NCBI GenBank assembly: GCA_014871385.1
Contig: CM026426.1
Coordinates: forward strand, 100,108,009 to 100,172,008
Direction of reading: 5' to 3'
Origin: Ceratodon purpureus
Taxonomy: Eukaryota; Streptophyta; Bryopsida; Pseudoditrichales; Ditrichaceae
DNA: 64,000 bases
Every line of letters starts with the position of its first letter. Position 1 is the first letter of the stretch. This document shows positions 53,658 to 64,000 of the stretch, piece by piece. Under the pieces are notes generated by a model, which was given only the letters and a program-made list of their open reading frames with translations, made no database searches and had not been told where the DNA came from. The position numbers were made by a program, and so were the translations under genes.

Positions 53658-56288
53658 ATGGGAGGACAATTGAGTTCAGAAGAAAGCATAGCTAAAGGGA
53701 GAATCAGGGACCTGATTGACGTGGACCTGGTAGGAGAAAATTTGAGCCAGGATTCATTACTTGGAGTAAGCAGGAGGACAGGGTCAGCAAGAGGAGAACC
53801 TGGCCCAAGCTTCAAGTATTGGCAGGAGGATGAGGAAGAAATTCGGAAGTATGAGGGATATCCACTATCACCAAGGACCAGCAGGAGGGAATTCCTAAGG
53901 CCAGGTAAAGGAGACACACAGCATTGTTGGAACCCCCAGACCAGAATGGTATCAGCATATGACCATTACCAGAAGGACGTAAAGTAAGGAGGCAGCAGAC
54001 CATACACACCGAAACCAGGGGAGAAAACACAAGGTGATTTGGTGGAGACATTGGAAACGCTGAAGAAAAAGTTGGAAGAAGTTCACACTAAAGATAGAGT
54101 ACAGACAGGAGCAGCAGAAATGTACAAGACAGGTAAGCCAGCACACGTGAATACCAGGAGACCATTGGTACATTTTGCACAAGAGCAGTTCCAAGGAATG
54201 GAGCTGGAGGAAGATGAGGAAGACAAAAGACAACTGGAGGAGTTAAAGGCTCGACAGCAGGCTAGAAGACAAGGAGAGAGAAAGCAAAGAAACTAGCAGG
54301 CAACGGAGGACCTGTACAGGAGACAGATGGAGGAACTAGGCCAGGCAGCCCGGTTCAGAGAAACAATGGAGGCTTGGGAAGAAAAGAATCGGGAGGAGAT
54401 TAAACTGAAGGAAGCCATGAAGCTATGGCACAAAACAAAGAGACTCGAAGAGCAAGACCAGGAGAAGCAGAGACATGAGGCTCTTAGAAGCTGGCACGAG
54501 GCTCAAAGAAGGGAGGAAATGAAGCTGGCATTTGAAAGAAAAGAAGCGATGTAGCAGGACTTGCTAAGACAGGAGGCTCTGCGGTTATTACAAGAGGCAC
54601 AGAGATTGGAGGACCAGAAGAAGAAGGAGGAAGAGATGAAAGAAGCTACCCGGCAGGCGACCCTTTACAAATAGTAGGAGATACTAAGGGAAGAGAGCCA
54701 AAAACTCCAAGCCAAATCAAGGGCGGATCCGTGGGCAGCATATGACCAATCAGTGGTCCAGGGGGACAGACCAGGTCAGTTGAGGGAAGCAGAATTGATG
54801 GGAGCACCCTACACTACATTTGCTATACCAGGAAGGCCAAGGGCAGACCATTTCCCAACCTCGAGGACTTGGGTGAGCCCAAGAGGAGGAGGAGGGGTAC
54901 ATTCTACCTATGTGGATCACCTCACAAGTGATGAGTATAGACTAGAGGTCAACAGAACCGCATACTGGCCAAGCAGAGGAGCAGAAGCCGGAGCAAGAGT
55001 TCCTGATACAGGAATAGGATATGGAAGGCGAGCAGAGATAATGAGGGGGATGCCCTATGATACTAGGCCACCTGCAGGAATAGGAGTGTCAGGGGATACA
55101 ATGGATAGCAGTTATCCAGTGAGGCATGGTCCACCAGCCTACCCACTAGCTGCTAGACCCAGAGTACCACCAGCGACAGGACCAGTCATTGTGGCACAGA
55201 GGAAGCCGCTGACCTACTCCAAGTACAAGGAAGGGATGAATCCAGATGCTCATATACGCCAGTTTGAAAGGACCCTATGGCAAAATGGAGAAACTGATGA
55301 GCAGGTGATAATCAACTTGATGGGTACCACTTTGCTGGACAAGGTTGGTGCATGGTATGAGAATTTCTTGGAGAACCATGTCTACTACTCATGGGAGGAT
55401 GTTAAAGCTGCTTTCAGGAGGAGGTACAGAGACCAGACTACCGATGAGGCAGTATAAAGAGAATTGAAGTCCTTCAAACAAGGGGACAGAGAGAAGGTAC
55501 AAGACTACTATGATCGGTTTATGACATTAATTAAATGTCTACAATGTGATCCAGCAAAAGGGTTCAGAATCACTAATTTTCGAGCAGGACTACTACAGTA
55601 TATCAAGATTACTACCAGTGTAGCACCTGTCAAGAGCTTGACAGAGTTAGAGGATGCAGCCTTGAGATGCAAGGAGAACTGCACTGACTCTAGTGGTAAA
55701 CCCACTAAGATTGAGGTGAAGAAAGTGGAGACCAGCAGTAAGGCAGCCACAGTGACCAGGAAGGAACCAGACCAGGAGGCTCCAAGGAAAGCCTGTGGTA
55801 TCTGTAAGAAGCTGGGCTATGACGATGCCAACTGTTGGTACAACCCAGCCAATCAGAGGGGGTCAGGTGCAAAGAAAGAAGGAGAAGAATCTGTTTGTCT
55901 CAATGAAGTATCTGCTTCTAAATCTGCAGGAACTTATAGTTACAGCCAAGGGTACGACAGACCACCGAACCCCAGGGCAAGCAGTCGTCAACAGAGGGGT
56001 TATGGTGATCAACCACCGTGTTGTTTCTTGTGTGGAGGAGCAGACCATAGAAGCTAGAACTGCCCCAAGAAGGCACAATGGGACAAATTTTTGGCTGACC
56101 AGGAGACGACCAACAAGAAACAGGATCACCATGTAAGCAATGTGGAGATTGAACTAATAGAGGAACGTGAAGAGTTAGGAAGGGTAGCTACCATGACCAG
56201 AGTCCAACGTTTGAAGGCAGGACTGTTACCTATCCAGCATGAATCAAGGGAACCTGAACCAAGAAAGGCCAGAACGAAGGAAGACTAG
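53658..56288 (+). pseudogene. Gypsy gag with retrotransposon-gag core and CCHC knuckle, broken by stops
   Basis: One frame runs from MGGQLSSEESIAKGR to past 56,280 with stop codons but without frameshift. It contains an E/K/R-rich coiled coil (54,050-54,660), a linker (54,753-55,200), the retrotransposon gag core (HIRQFERTLWQNG, AWYENFLENHVYYSWEDVK, then after a stop LKSFKQGDREKVQDYYDRF) and a zinc knuckle CX2CX4HX4C at 56,022-56,063 whose last spacer holds a TAG. Gag packages element RNA into particles. The stops (near 53,985, 54,294, 54,552, 55,455, 56,055) mostly sit where Gln/Arg codons are expected. Confidence 0.85.
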
Positions 56289-56497
56289 CAGGCGGAAGAA
56301 AAAATCAGGAAGTCTATGCTGGAAACCTTGAAGGAAATTCAGCTCAGCAGGAGCAGGAGAAGGCAAGAGCCGAGAGACTCAGGGCGACTTTAAAAACAGC
56401 AGAGAAGGAAGGAGATGGCGAAGTACAAGATAATGAGTGGGCAAGATTTCCAGACTCGGACACACTAGACTACAGCTCGAAGACCATACACCAGGAA

Positions 56498-57500
56498 TTG
56501 GGCGCAGAAGGGGAGACCAGTATAGAGAACAACCAGGAGCAACATTACGCAACTGTGGTTGGAAGAAAAATACTGGACAGTCCCATCACCGTCTCATTGA
56601 GACAGCTTCTGAAGATGGCCCCTAATTTGACAGAATTTGTGAAGGCCCACGTGTTTCCGGAAATGGTAGCAGACGAGCGTACTCAGCAAGATCCAGCACC
56701 AAGCAAGAGACCAACCACCAGTCAACCAGGTAAGATTGATTTAATTGGCAGTCTATCCATTGATGTTGACAGGGAACTGCCGATGTTAATTGTGCAGGTA
56801 GGCAATGGGACTTTGGAGAATGTCCTACTGGATGGAGGATCAGGTGTGAACCTGATAACTGAGGAGGAGCGTAAAAGACTGGGCCTCAAGGACCCACAGC
56901 CTGCCCCTTTGAGACTAAGAATGGCAGACCAGATAGTCGTTGACTTGGTCGGAATGATTTGTAATGTGAAAATTCACATTCATGGTATTCCTTACCTTAT
57001 TACCTTGACTGTTATTAAAAATAAAGAAGTTAATGAAGCCTATAGTATGTTGCTAGGCAGACCTTGGTTGATTGATGCTAAGGTAAATCACGACTAGGGT
57101 AATAACCTGGTCACTATCAGAGGTAATGGTACTCTAAAAACGATCTCAGTCAGTCAAAGGAAGGGGCCCAGGCTTAAGTTACCTGAAGTCCTAGTCTGTT
57201 ATAATTTTACTGAAGGGCTGATAGATGAGGAGGAAGCCTTGTGGTTAGCTAGTGAGCAGGACTTACTGGCCGTTGGAACAGTCACTCTGCCTCGAATGGA
57301 GCAGAACAAGGACCAAGACAACAGCAAGGACCAGGACATGATCAAGAGCCAGGCAAAGAACTAGGACCAGAAATAGGGACCAAAGGGGGATCAGAGCGCG
57401 CCTACCCAGACCATTTTTACAACTTTGAGGGGGGCAACATAGAGGTGGATGATACACCAGCCGGGGAGAAAGTGAAGAAACTGAAGATTGCATCCTAGAC
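56498..57500 (+). pseudogene. Gypsy aspartic protease region
   Basis: The frame from GAEGETSIENNQEQ contains LPMLIVQVGNGTLENVLLDG then GSGVNLI (active-site DGGS at about 56,831-56,845), followed by MLLGRPWLIDAKVNHD-stop. DxGS with hydrophobic flanks is the retropepsin signature; it cuts the polyprotein. It is in a different frame from gag and is followed by stops to 57,500, so this copy is inactive. Confidence 0.8.
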
Positions 57501-57519
57501 CTTACCAGAGTCGGAGCAG

Positions 57520-59040
57520 TTGAGAAAAATTAACCTTGGAACAGAGGAGGAGCCCCAGTACCTGAAGATTAATGCGGCCATTAGTCCAGAACAGGCTATT
57601 GAAGCGGAGGCTCTGTTCAGGGAGTTCAAGGATGTATTTGCCTGGACCTATAAGGACCTGAAGGGTATCCCACCTTCAATTGCACAGCACAGGATTGAGT
57701 TGGAAAAGGATATCCCACCATCTAATCAGGCCAGATATCGCATGAATCCAAATTATGCCAGTATTGTAAAGCAGGACTTAGATAAACTGCTTTAGGCCGG
57801 ATTCATTACACCAGTAGAGGATGCTACTTGGTTATCCCTTATTGTTCTTGTTCCTAAGAAGAATGGGAAGTTGAGAATTTGTATTTACTTCCGTAAATTG
57901 AATGCTGCCACTAAAAAGGACACTTATCCATTGCCATTTACTAAGGAAGTTTTGGATTCTGTGGCAGGGCATGAGATGTATTCGTTTCTGGATGGGTACT
58001 CCGGGTACCACCAGATTTAGATAGCACCAGAGGACTGACACAAGACTGCTTTTGTAACAGACTCGGGAGCATTTGTGTGGATAGTCATGCCTTTTGGGTT
58101 GAAAAACGCACCTCCCACATACCAGAGGGCAGTAAACAAAGCCTTTCGTGGTTTCATTGATGATTTTACGAAATTGTTTTTAGATGATTTCAGTGTGTAC
58201 AGTGACATTATCAGTCATCTGGTTAAGTGAGGAAGTGTTTTGAGAAATGCCGTGAGTATAATATAAGTTTAAATCCTGAGAAATGCTTACTACTGGTCTT
58301 CTCTGGTATTATACTGGGCCACATTGTGTCTAAGGAAGGGAAATTTCCTGATCCTAAGAAAATTGAAGCAGTGGAGAATATGCCTAGACGAGAAAAGCCA
58401 GGTGATATACAGGTTTTTAACGGTTTTGCCTAGTCTAACGGGTGCTACATTAAGTCGTATGCACATATCATGGAGCCAATCACCAGGCTCATGAGGAAGG
58501 CCGAGGAGTTCATCTGGTCAGACGAGTGTGAGCAGGCATGGAAGAAAATCAAGAAGCAGTACCAGAATGCGCCAATTCTCATTGCACCAAGATGGGACCT
58601 GGAGTTCCACGTGCATACGGATGCTTCAAATATAGCAGTAGGAGTAATGATGGCCCAGAATCCAACAAGGAAGTGTGACCAGCCCATTTCTTATGCCAGT
58701 AGACTTCTGAATTCTGCTGAGAGGAATTATAGTACTATTGAAAGGAAGGCCTTAGCAATGGTTTATGCTCTGAACAAGTATATAAGCATTATCTGGTGGG
58801 CAATAAATTTGTTTTCTATGTTGACCATATGGCACTGGTGTATCTGGTTAACAAGCCATAGGTATCAGGAAGAATAGCAAGGTGGCTACTGCTGTTTCAA
58901 GAGTACGATTTTACAGTGGTGTATAAGCCAGGAAAAAATCATGGAGTGGCAGATGCGATGTCAAGACTGCCCAATGGAGAACCAGCAACTGGTGTTGAGG
59001 ACCAGACCAAGGATGCCAGTTTGTTTTATGTTAAACCAGA
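57520..59040 (+). pseudogene. Gypsy reverse transcriptase and RNase H, broken
   Basis: RT is read through stops: DLKGIPPSIAQHRIELEKDI, RYRMNPNYASIVKQDLDKLL-stop-AGFITPVEDATW, VLVPKKNGKLRICIYFRKLN, YSFLDGYSGYHQI, VMPFGLKNAPPTYQRAVNKA, and the catalytic LFLDDFSVYSD near 58,178. RNase H follows in another frame (LEFHVHTDASNIAVGV, RLLNSAERNYSTIERKAL). Stops replace the Gln of LLQAGF and QIQIAPED and the Arg of EDRHKTAF, i.e. CAG/CGA to TAG/TGA. It copies RNA into DNA in live elements; this copy cannot. Confidence 0.88.
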
Positions 59041-59092
59041 ATGGTAAGAGGATGTCCGTTCTTACCTAAAATCTGGTGTTGTACGACAGGAC

Positions 59093-60421
59093 TTGTCGAA
59101 GGAGGAGCAGAGGAAACTAATTCTGAAGTCACTGCCCTATACATTCGTCCAGAGAATTCTGCACAAGCAAGGATATGATCTGGTGGTCAGGAGGGTATTG
59201 GACCTAGTGCAGGCAAAGGCTGTAATGAAGGAGATGCACAATGGGGTAGCAGGTGGTCATTTTTCGCAAGATATCACCACCTGGAAGATACTAGACGCCG
59301 GGTACTGGTGGCCAGCGATACATCGGGATGTTTCAGAATACTGCAAGGCGTGTGACAGATGCCAGAGAGTGGGAGGCATGGCAAATAGTGGTTTAGCTAC
59401 GTTCGAGGCCAGTATGCCAGCAGAACCATTTATGAAATGGGGATTGGACTTTATCGGGCCCATTAAACCAACAGCATCAAGAACAGGGAACAGGTACATA
59501 TTGGTGGCTACAGATTATGCTACCAAGTGGGTGGAGGCAAGGGCGTTCAAAACCAATTCAGCAGCAGTTACTGCTAAGTTTTTGTATGAGCAGATCCTTT
59601 CAAGATACGGGTGTCCTTTGACACTTGTAAGTGACCAGGGTTCTCATTTTATAAATGAGGCTATAGAACACCTGGTGGAGCATTTTCTGCTCCAGCATCG
59701 TACAACAACAACCTATTACCCCCAGGGTAATGGCCAAGCAGAATCAACAAACAAGGTGATTGGTCACTTACTCAGTAAGCTGGTCAATGATAGGAGAACA
59801 GATTGGGATGAGCATCTTCATACTGTACTTCTCTCCTATAGGACTGCCTACAAGGTTACTACAGGTTACACACCATTCCAACTGGTCTATGGCTTACATC
59901 CGTTAATGCCAACAGAGTACATCGTACTGACCAGGAAGACCAACTCGGAGATAGATTATACGCCAACCACGGTGTTGGCAGCCAGGATTGCGGATTTGGA
60001 ACAGATGGACACTTCCAGACTGGCGGCCCAGGAAGCGGTAGGGGCTAAGCAATGGAACAGGGCACTTTGGAACCAGCAATACTACAAGCGAAAGGACTTT
60101 CAAGTGGGCGATTATGTGCTCTCGTATTCCAAGGGCCACAAAGAGCATGTGGAGAAATTCAAAAGTCGGTGGTTTGGACCTTATAGGGTCGAGTACATGC
60201 TTCCCAACAATACTGCTCTGCTGGTCCAGGTAAAAAATTTCGAACCAGACGCAGTCTTGGTCAATATTAATAAGTTAAAACCATATCGATTTTATGAGAA
60301 GGGAGTAGTGGAAACCAAGACACCAGGACATTTGACTAGAGGACTGGTCAACGAGCAAAAGGGGGATAGTTTCCAGTCAGGGTTAAAAAACACAGGATTA
60401 GAGGATGAAAAATTCGTTTAA
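59093..60421 (+). CDS. Gypsy integrase, open reading frame intact
   Basis: The best-preserved part of the element: 442 codons without a stop. The HHCC zinc-binding domain reads MHNGVAGGHFSQDI ... CKACDRCQRVG. The D,D-35-E core reads MKWGLDFIGPIK (Asp, about 59,445), LVSDQGSHFINEAIEHL (Asp, about 59,632) and YYPQGNGQAESTNKVIGHL (Glu, about 59,738). The C-terminal part (FQVGDYVLSYSKGHKEHVEK, WFGPYRVEYMLPNNTALL) has no chromodomain. Integrase joins element DNA to the chromosome. Upstream genes are dead, so expression is doubtful. The last about 90 codons are duplicated at 62,316-62,580. Confidence 0.88.
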   Translation: MSKEEQRKLILKSLPYTFVQRILHKQGYDLVVRRVLDLVQAKAVMKEMHNGVAGGHFSQDITTWKILDAGYWWPAIHRDVSEYCKACDRCQRVGGMANSGLATFEASMPAEPFMKWGLDFIGPIKPTASRTGNRYILVATDYATKWVEARAFKTNSAAVTAKFLYEQILSRYGCPLTLVSDQGSHFINEAIEHLVEHFLLQHRTTTTYYPQGNGQAESTNKVIGHLLSKLVNDRRTDWDEHLHTVLLSYRTAYKVTTGYTPFQLVYGLHPLMPTEYIVLTRKTNSEIDYTPTTVLAARIADLEQMDTSRLAAQEAVGAKQWNRALWNQQYYKRKDFQVGDYVLSYSKGHKEHVEKFKSRWFGPYRVEYMLPNNTALLVQVKNFEPDAVLVNINKLKPYRFYEKGVVETKTPGHLTRGLVNEQKGDSFQSGLKNTGLEDEKFV

Positions 60422-60934
60422 GAAGAAGGGATTGAAGCAGTAAACCAGTAGAGGGGTAAAGATAACAGTGAGGGAAAAATTAAAAATCAAAAGAAAAATG
60501 AAAATGAGCAAGAGGAAGGACAGCAGTCAAGGGAAGGAGATATGAAGGAGGTGATTGAAAAAAACAAAGGAAATGAAAAAATTAAAGAAATAAGAGAAAA
60601 AACAAAAGAAGTAGTAATCATTGGATGTGGAGTGTTGGAAGTAATGGGGGAGTTAAGTGGGCAGCCCATTAAAGAAGAGCAACGTTCATCCGACCAAGAA
60701 CTTTCATTCATCCACTTAGGACAAGAAAGGACAGTGGATGAAGTTCCATCCAACTTGGATGAAGTTATTGGACCGGGTTGGGGTTGGAGAGTCGGAGAAC
60801 TGCAACCAAGAAGAAGCCCCGACCTCACATTTTGGAGTTGTTGAGAAAATAGAGAAGGTAGGGAGCTGTGGAGAGAGGGAGAGACCACGGAGTGTGAGAG
60901 GCAGAGAGAAGGGAGTGAGTTAGGGTTAAGAAGA

Positions 60935-61447
60935 AAAGAAGTAGAAGGGAGGAGACGAACTGATAGTGATCCAAAAACACTGAGAGTTAGAGAACGGCTA
61001 GAAGAGCGGCGACTTGAGGGGCGGCACCAAGTGGAGGAGCAGCAACGACTCATCAAGCAGCGGCAAGGAGAAGAAGAAGAGCGGAGGATTGAAGAGCTGC
61101 ACCAACTTAAGGGGCAGCAGCGGCTCATCCGACAACAACAAGAAGAAGAGGAGCAGCGGCGGTTTGAGGGACGGCGGCGGCTTGGAAAGCATCAAACATT
61201 AGAGGGACAAAGACGAGCTGAAGAGCAGCAGCGTATTAAGGAGCAAAAGCGACTACAAGAACGACGGCGATTCAAGGAGGAGCAAAGGCACCGAGTAGAG
61301 GAAGACCACGGACAGTGGCTCCAAGACGAACATTGGCAGCGTTTGGACGAGGAGCAGAGGCAGCAGCTCAGCATTGGAAGTGACGATCATGAAGAAGGCC
61401 AAACCCTAGAGGGCGATCAACAATCAGGAGGTAACCCGAAGGGTTGA
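60935..61447 (+). CDS. Gln/Glu/Arg-rich coiled-coil frame after integrase
   Basis: A frame of at least 138 codons downstream of integrase: VEEQQRLIKQRQGEEEERRI, LIRQQQEEEEQRRFEG, RLQERRRFKEEQRHRVEEDH. It is almost pure Q/E/R and probably one long helix. Third frames after integrase occur in the Tat/Athila gypsy group, usually of unknown function. A diverged second copy is at 63,046-64,000, where the same words are kept, so the composition is maintained or only slowly changing. Confidence 0.4.
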   Translation, partial: KEVEGRRRTDSDPKTLRVRERLEERRLEGRHQVEEQQRLIKQRQGEEEERRIEELHQLKGQQRLIRQQQEEEEQRRFEGRRRLGKHQTLEGQRRAEEQQRIKEQKRLQERRRFKEEQRHRVEEDHGQWLQDEHWQRLDEEQRQQLSIGSDDHEEGQTLEGDQQSGGNPKG

Positions 61448-61741
61448 GGTGGCAATCAGAAGACAGGTTGTGGCAGCAAAGACAAAGGAGGTGAGGCAGT
61501 TGGCCGAAGGATTAGGAGCCACCATCAGCTCGGAAGAACACCTGCACAGACTGACAAAGGAGAAGGAGAACCGAGTCAAGGGAGCAGACAGCAAAAACGC
61601 CAAGATCAGCAACAAAGGCCGGGTCAGGTAAACCTAACGGAATTTTGGAAAGTATTTCAGCTCGGCTATGAAGGGGATCAAGAGAACTGTCATTCGGATC
61701 GTCGTAGGATAGAGTAGTTTAGATTCAACAGGAATGACTTT

Positions 61742-61898
61742 AGGAGGGGGGGCGAATACTTCTAGAGAAGGGGGGACGAGTGCTTCAAGGAAAGGGGGGC
61801 GAGTGACTTGGGGGAAGGGGGGGGCGAGAACATCAGTGGAAGGGGAGGCGCGAGCTTCTATAAGGGGGGGGGGCGCAAGTTTTTGAGGGGGCAGTCCC
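61742..61898. repeat. Six imperfect G-run repeats of about 24-27 bp (polypurine-like)
   Basis: Units such as AGGGGGGCGAATACTTCTAG, AGGGGGGACGAGTGCTTCAA, AGGGGGGCGAGTGACTTGG, AGGGGGGGGCGAGAACATC, AGGGGAGGCGCGAGCTTCTA and AGGGGGGGGGGCGCAAGTTT. Each starts with a purine run like a polypurine tract, the primer for plus-strand DNA synthesis before a 3' LTR. Confidence 0.75.
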
Positions 61899-61959
61899 GG
61901 TGAATGGGCCATACAGTTTTTATTTTTATTTTTATTTATTTTTCATTCCATTACAAAGC

Positions 61960-62312
61960 CAGCAATATCATTTCATGTTCCACAAGAGCATATATACGTC
62001 AAAAAAAATATTTATTAAAATTTTGGAAACGTGCAATCAAGGTCACGTAGGCAATCAAAATGTTCCAAATGTAAATCACTATGGAACTACAATGTGTATC
62101 TAAAACAACCAGTGGAAGCTTGGAAGTGGTAAGGGGGACTCATCAAATCCTCCACAACTCTTGCAAGTGAAAGCCTCTTCGCGGGATCTTTGTTAACCAA
62201 GCCATCCAACTTTGATGAGAACACTATAACTAACATAGGATCCATGAAGAGTTCTGGGCATTTCTCGTTGCTCCATATCTTCTTTGCCAAATGGCCTACC
62301 GAAAATGCATAT
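61960..62312 (-). pseudogene. C-terminal fragment of a kinase-like gene at the repeat junction
   Basis: The minus strand reads FSVGHLAKKIWSNEKCPELF then SSKLDGLVNKDPAKRLSLAR and VVEDLMSPPYHF, the end of a protein-kinase fold (the DPxxR motif of subdomain XI). The same family as the pseudogene at 22,401-23,882. It is cut at 62,312, where gypsy integrase sequence starts abruptly. Downstream 61,960-62,086 looks like 3' untranslated sequence. Confidence 0.6.
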
Positions 62313-62315
62313 TGC

Positions 62316-64000
62316 GATTATGTGCTCTGGTATCCCAAGGGCCACAAAGAGCATGTGGGGAAATTCAAAAGTCGGTGGTTTGGACCTTATAGGGTCGAGT
62401 ACATGCTTCTCAACAATACTGCTCTGCTGGTCGAGGTAAAAAATTTCGAACCAGACGCAGTCTTGGTCAATATTAATAAGTTAAAACCATATCAATTTTA
62501 TGAGAAGGGAGTAGTGGAAACCAGGACACCAGGACATTTGACCAGAGGACTGGTCAACGAGCAAAAGGGGGATAGTTTCTAGTCAGGGTTAAAAAATACA
62601 GGAATAGAGGATGAAAAATTCGTTGAAGAAGAAGGGAGTGAAGCAGTAAACCAGCAAAGGGGTAAAGATAACAGTGAGGGAAAAATTAAAAATCAAAAGA
62701 AAAATGAAAATGAGCAAGAGGAAGGACAGCAGTCAGAAGAAGGAGACATAAAGGAGGTGGTTGAAAAAAATAATGGAAAGGAGAAAAATCAGAAAAAAAA
62801 AAAAAAATAAAGAAAAAAGAGAAAAAAAAAAAACAAATAGGAAGGAGGGATTAGAAACAATAGGCTGCGGAGTAATGGAGGTCGTACCAGCAGGAGTTAA
62901 GGTGATGGGACAATCAAGGCTGCAGCCTATTAAGTTGGAGGAGGGACTGGATTCATCCATCCAGGCTCAAGGGAGCAGAAGGATGGATGAAGACGTTAGT
63001 TTAGGGAAAAAAAGTAGCGAATTAGGATGGACAACCAGGGTTTGCTTACACCATCGGAAGGAGAACACGAACTTCATTCTTTGCAGCAGCCGAGGGAATA
63101 GAGTGAGCAGTGAAGAAAGGGGGGAAGAGGACATTAGGGCGAGGGAGTGGAGTCTCAAGGCGCAACAATTGAAAGAGGGGCGGCGGCAACTGCTCCAAAA
63201 GGAACAACGGATTCAGCAAGAAGGAGGGCAGCAGCCACTCCACGAGGAACTGCGACGGCTGCAGGAGCTCGAGGAGGAGTGGCAAAGACTGCAGCAGCAG
63301 GAGGAGGAACAAAGGCGGCTGCTTCAAGAGCTGTAAAACGCAGAACCAGAGAAGGAGCAACGGCGGCTTGAAGAGCGGCACCAACCTAAGAGGCAGCAGC
63401 AGCTCACCCGGCAACCGCAAGAACCAGAAGAACAAGGGCGGCTTGAGGGGCAGCACCGACTGGAGGAGTAGCAGCAACTCACCAAGCAGCGGCACGAAGA
63501 AGAGGAGCAGCGGAGACTTGGGGAGCGACACCAACTTCGGGGGCAGGAGCGACTCAGCCGACAGCCATAGGGAGAGGAGGAACGGCGGCGGCTTGGAAAA
63601 CATCAGGCAGTAGAGGGACAACAACGAGCTGAAGAGCAGCAGCATATCAAGGAGCAGGAGCGATTACAAGAACGACGGCGATTCGAAGAGGAGCAAAGAC
63701 ACCGAGTAGAGGAAGACCACGCCCGGTGGCTCCAAGACGAACACTGGCGGCGATTGGACGAGGAGCAGAGGCAGCAGCTCATCATTGGGAGTGAAGGTCG
63801 TGAAGATGGAGGAACCCTAGAAGGCGATCAACAATCAGAAGGTAACCGGGGAAGTTGGAGTGGCAAGCAGAAGACAGGCTGCGACAACAAGGACAAAGGA
63901 GGCGAGGCGGTTGGCGGAAAGATTAGGAGCCCCAATCATCTCGGAAGAACACCTGCACGGACAGACGGAGGAGAAGGAGAACCGAGCCAAGGGAGTAGAC
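62316..64000 (+). mobile_element. Second copy of the gypsy 3' region (integrase tail to Q/E/R-rich frame), runs off the window
   Basis: From DYVLWYPKGHKEHVGKF the sequence repeats 60,111 onward: WFGPYRVEYMLLNNTALLVE, VLVNINKLKPYQFYEKGVVE, a stop near 62,580, the A-rich spacer (GTGAGGGAAAAATTAAAAAT at about 62,675, also near 60,470), and the Q/E/R-rich frame (63,046 on, e.g. EEEQRRLLQEL, ERLQERRRF-like). The offset is about 2.2-2.4 kb. Identity looks around 90 percent in the spacer. It is either a separate truncated element or a tandem duplication. Confidence 0.75.

Noticed and set aside
59093-60421. Treating the intact integrase frame as proof of a live element
   Set aside because: gag, protease and RT of the same element contain many stops, so one open frame does not make the element active.
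61192-61374. Antisense Ser/Cys-rich frames opposite the Q/E/R-rich region (also 60,487-61,128 and 63,046-63,785)
   Set aside because: They are the complement of CAG/GAG/CGG repeats; the sense composition is the simpler reading.
1-64000. CRISPR arrays, bacterial operons, rRNA or tRNA genes
   Set aside because: No regularly spaced identical short repeats with unique spacers, no operon-like gene packing, and no rRNA or cloverleaf-type sequence that I could recognise.

Overview
This window looks like nuclear DNA of a streptophyte plant with a large, repeat-filled genome. The evidence is plant-type Ty3/gypsy elements (one with a chromodomain), a DUF659-type hAT transposase, Mutator-like elements (MULEs) with a WRKY-GCM1-like finger plus a SWIM finger, small GT-AG introns and long A+T-rich spacers. 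I see no bacterial operon, no tRNA or rRNA and no CRISPR. The families feel more like a charophyte alga or early land plant than a flowering plant, but I cannot fix the species.

Layout. 1-2.1 kb: the 3' end of a chromodomain gypsy element. 2.1-4.7 kb (minus): the 5' half of a second gypsy family. 6.3-6.9 kb: a tandem repeat holding a 130-bp CACTA-type MITE. 7.1-9.8 kb: a dead hAT transposase, followed by a convergent minus-strand RING-finger pseudogene (10.7-13.9 kb). 14-18 kb: G+C-rich ACGGCCGT blocks and a decayed satellite of about 130 bp. 18.9-20.3 kb: an unrecognised pseudogene, then a 965-bp TA-flanked MITE (20.35-21.3 kb). 22.4-23.9 kb: a kinase-like pseudogene. 24.7-26.7 kb: a dead MULE gene copy.

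The centrepiece is 27,848-43,534. This 15.7-kb Mutator-like element has inverted ends of about 70 bp and sits between perfect 11-bp direct repeats (27,837-27,847 and 43,535-43,545). It carries a MULE transposase gene on the minus strand (29,484-33,240, one intron, two stops). Divergent from it, on the plus strand, are spliced cargo exons. The first set (33,765-37,930) holds a 20-copy 108-bp (36-residue) tandem repeat and three heptads matching the RNA polymerase II C-terminal-domain pattern Y-x-P-T-S-P-x. The second set (38,068-41,954) combines a ParB-like region with a beta-class N4/N6 DNA-methyltransferase-like domain in which the catalytic motifs are altered. A MULE that carries a ParB-methyltransferase-like gene is the best candidate here for an undescribed system.

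To the right lie a gag-like pseudogene (44.6-46.7 kb), a cluster of GCTCGGGCCGAGC palindromes, two more MULE gene fragments (49.5-50.7 kb), and a nearly complete but dead gypsy element (about 52.46-61.6 kb; gag, protease, RT, RNase H, integrase, then a Q/E/R-rich reading frame). The 3' part of that element is repeated at 62.3-64 kb, with a kinase-gene fragment at the join. Many dead genes keep their frame and are broken mostly by TAG/TGA where CAG/CGA (Gln/Arg) would be expected, as if decayed by C-to-T change at methylated cytosines.
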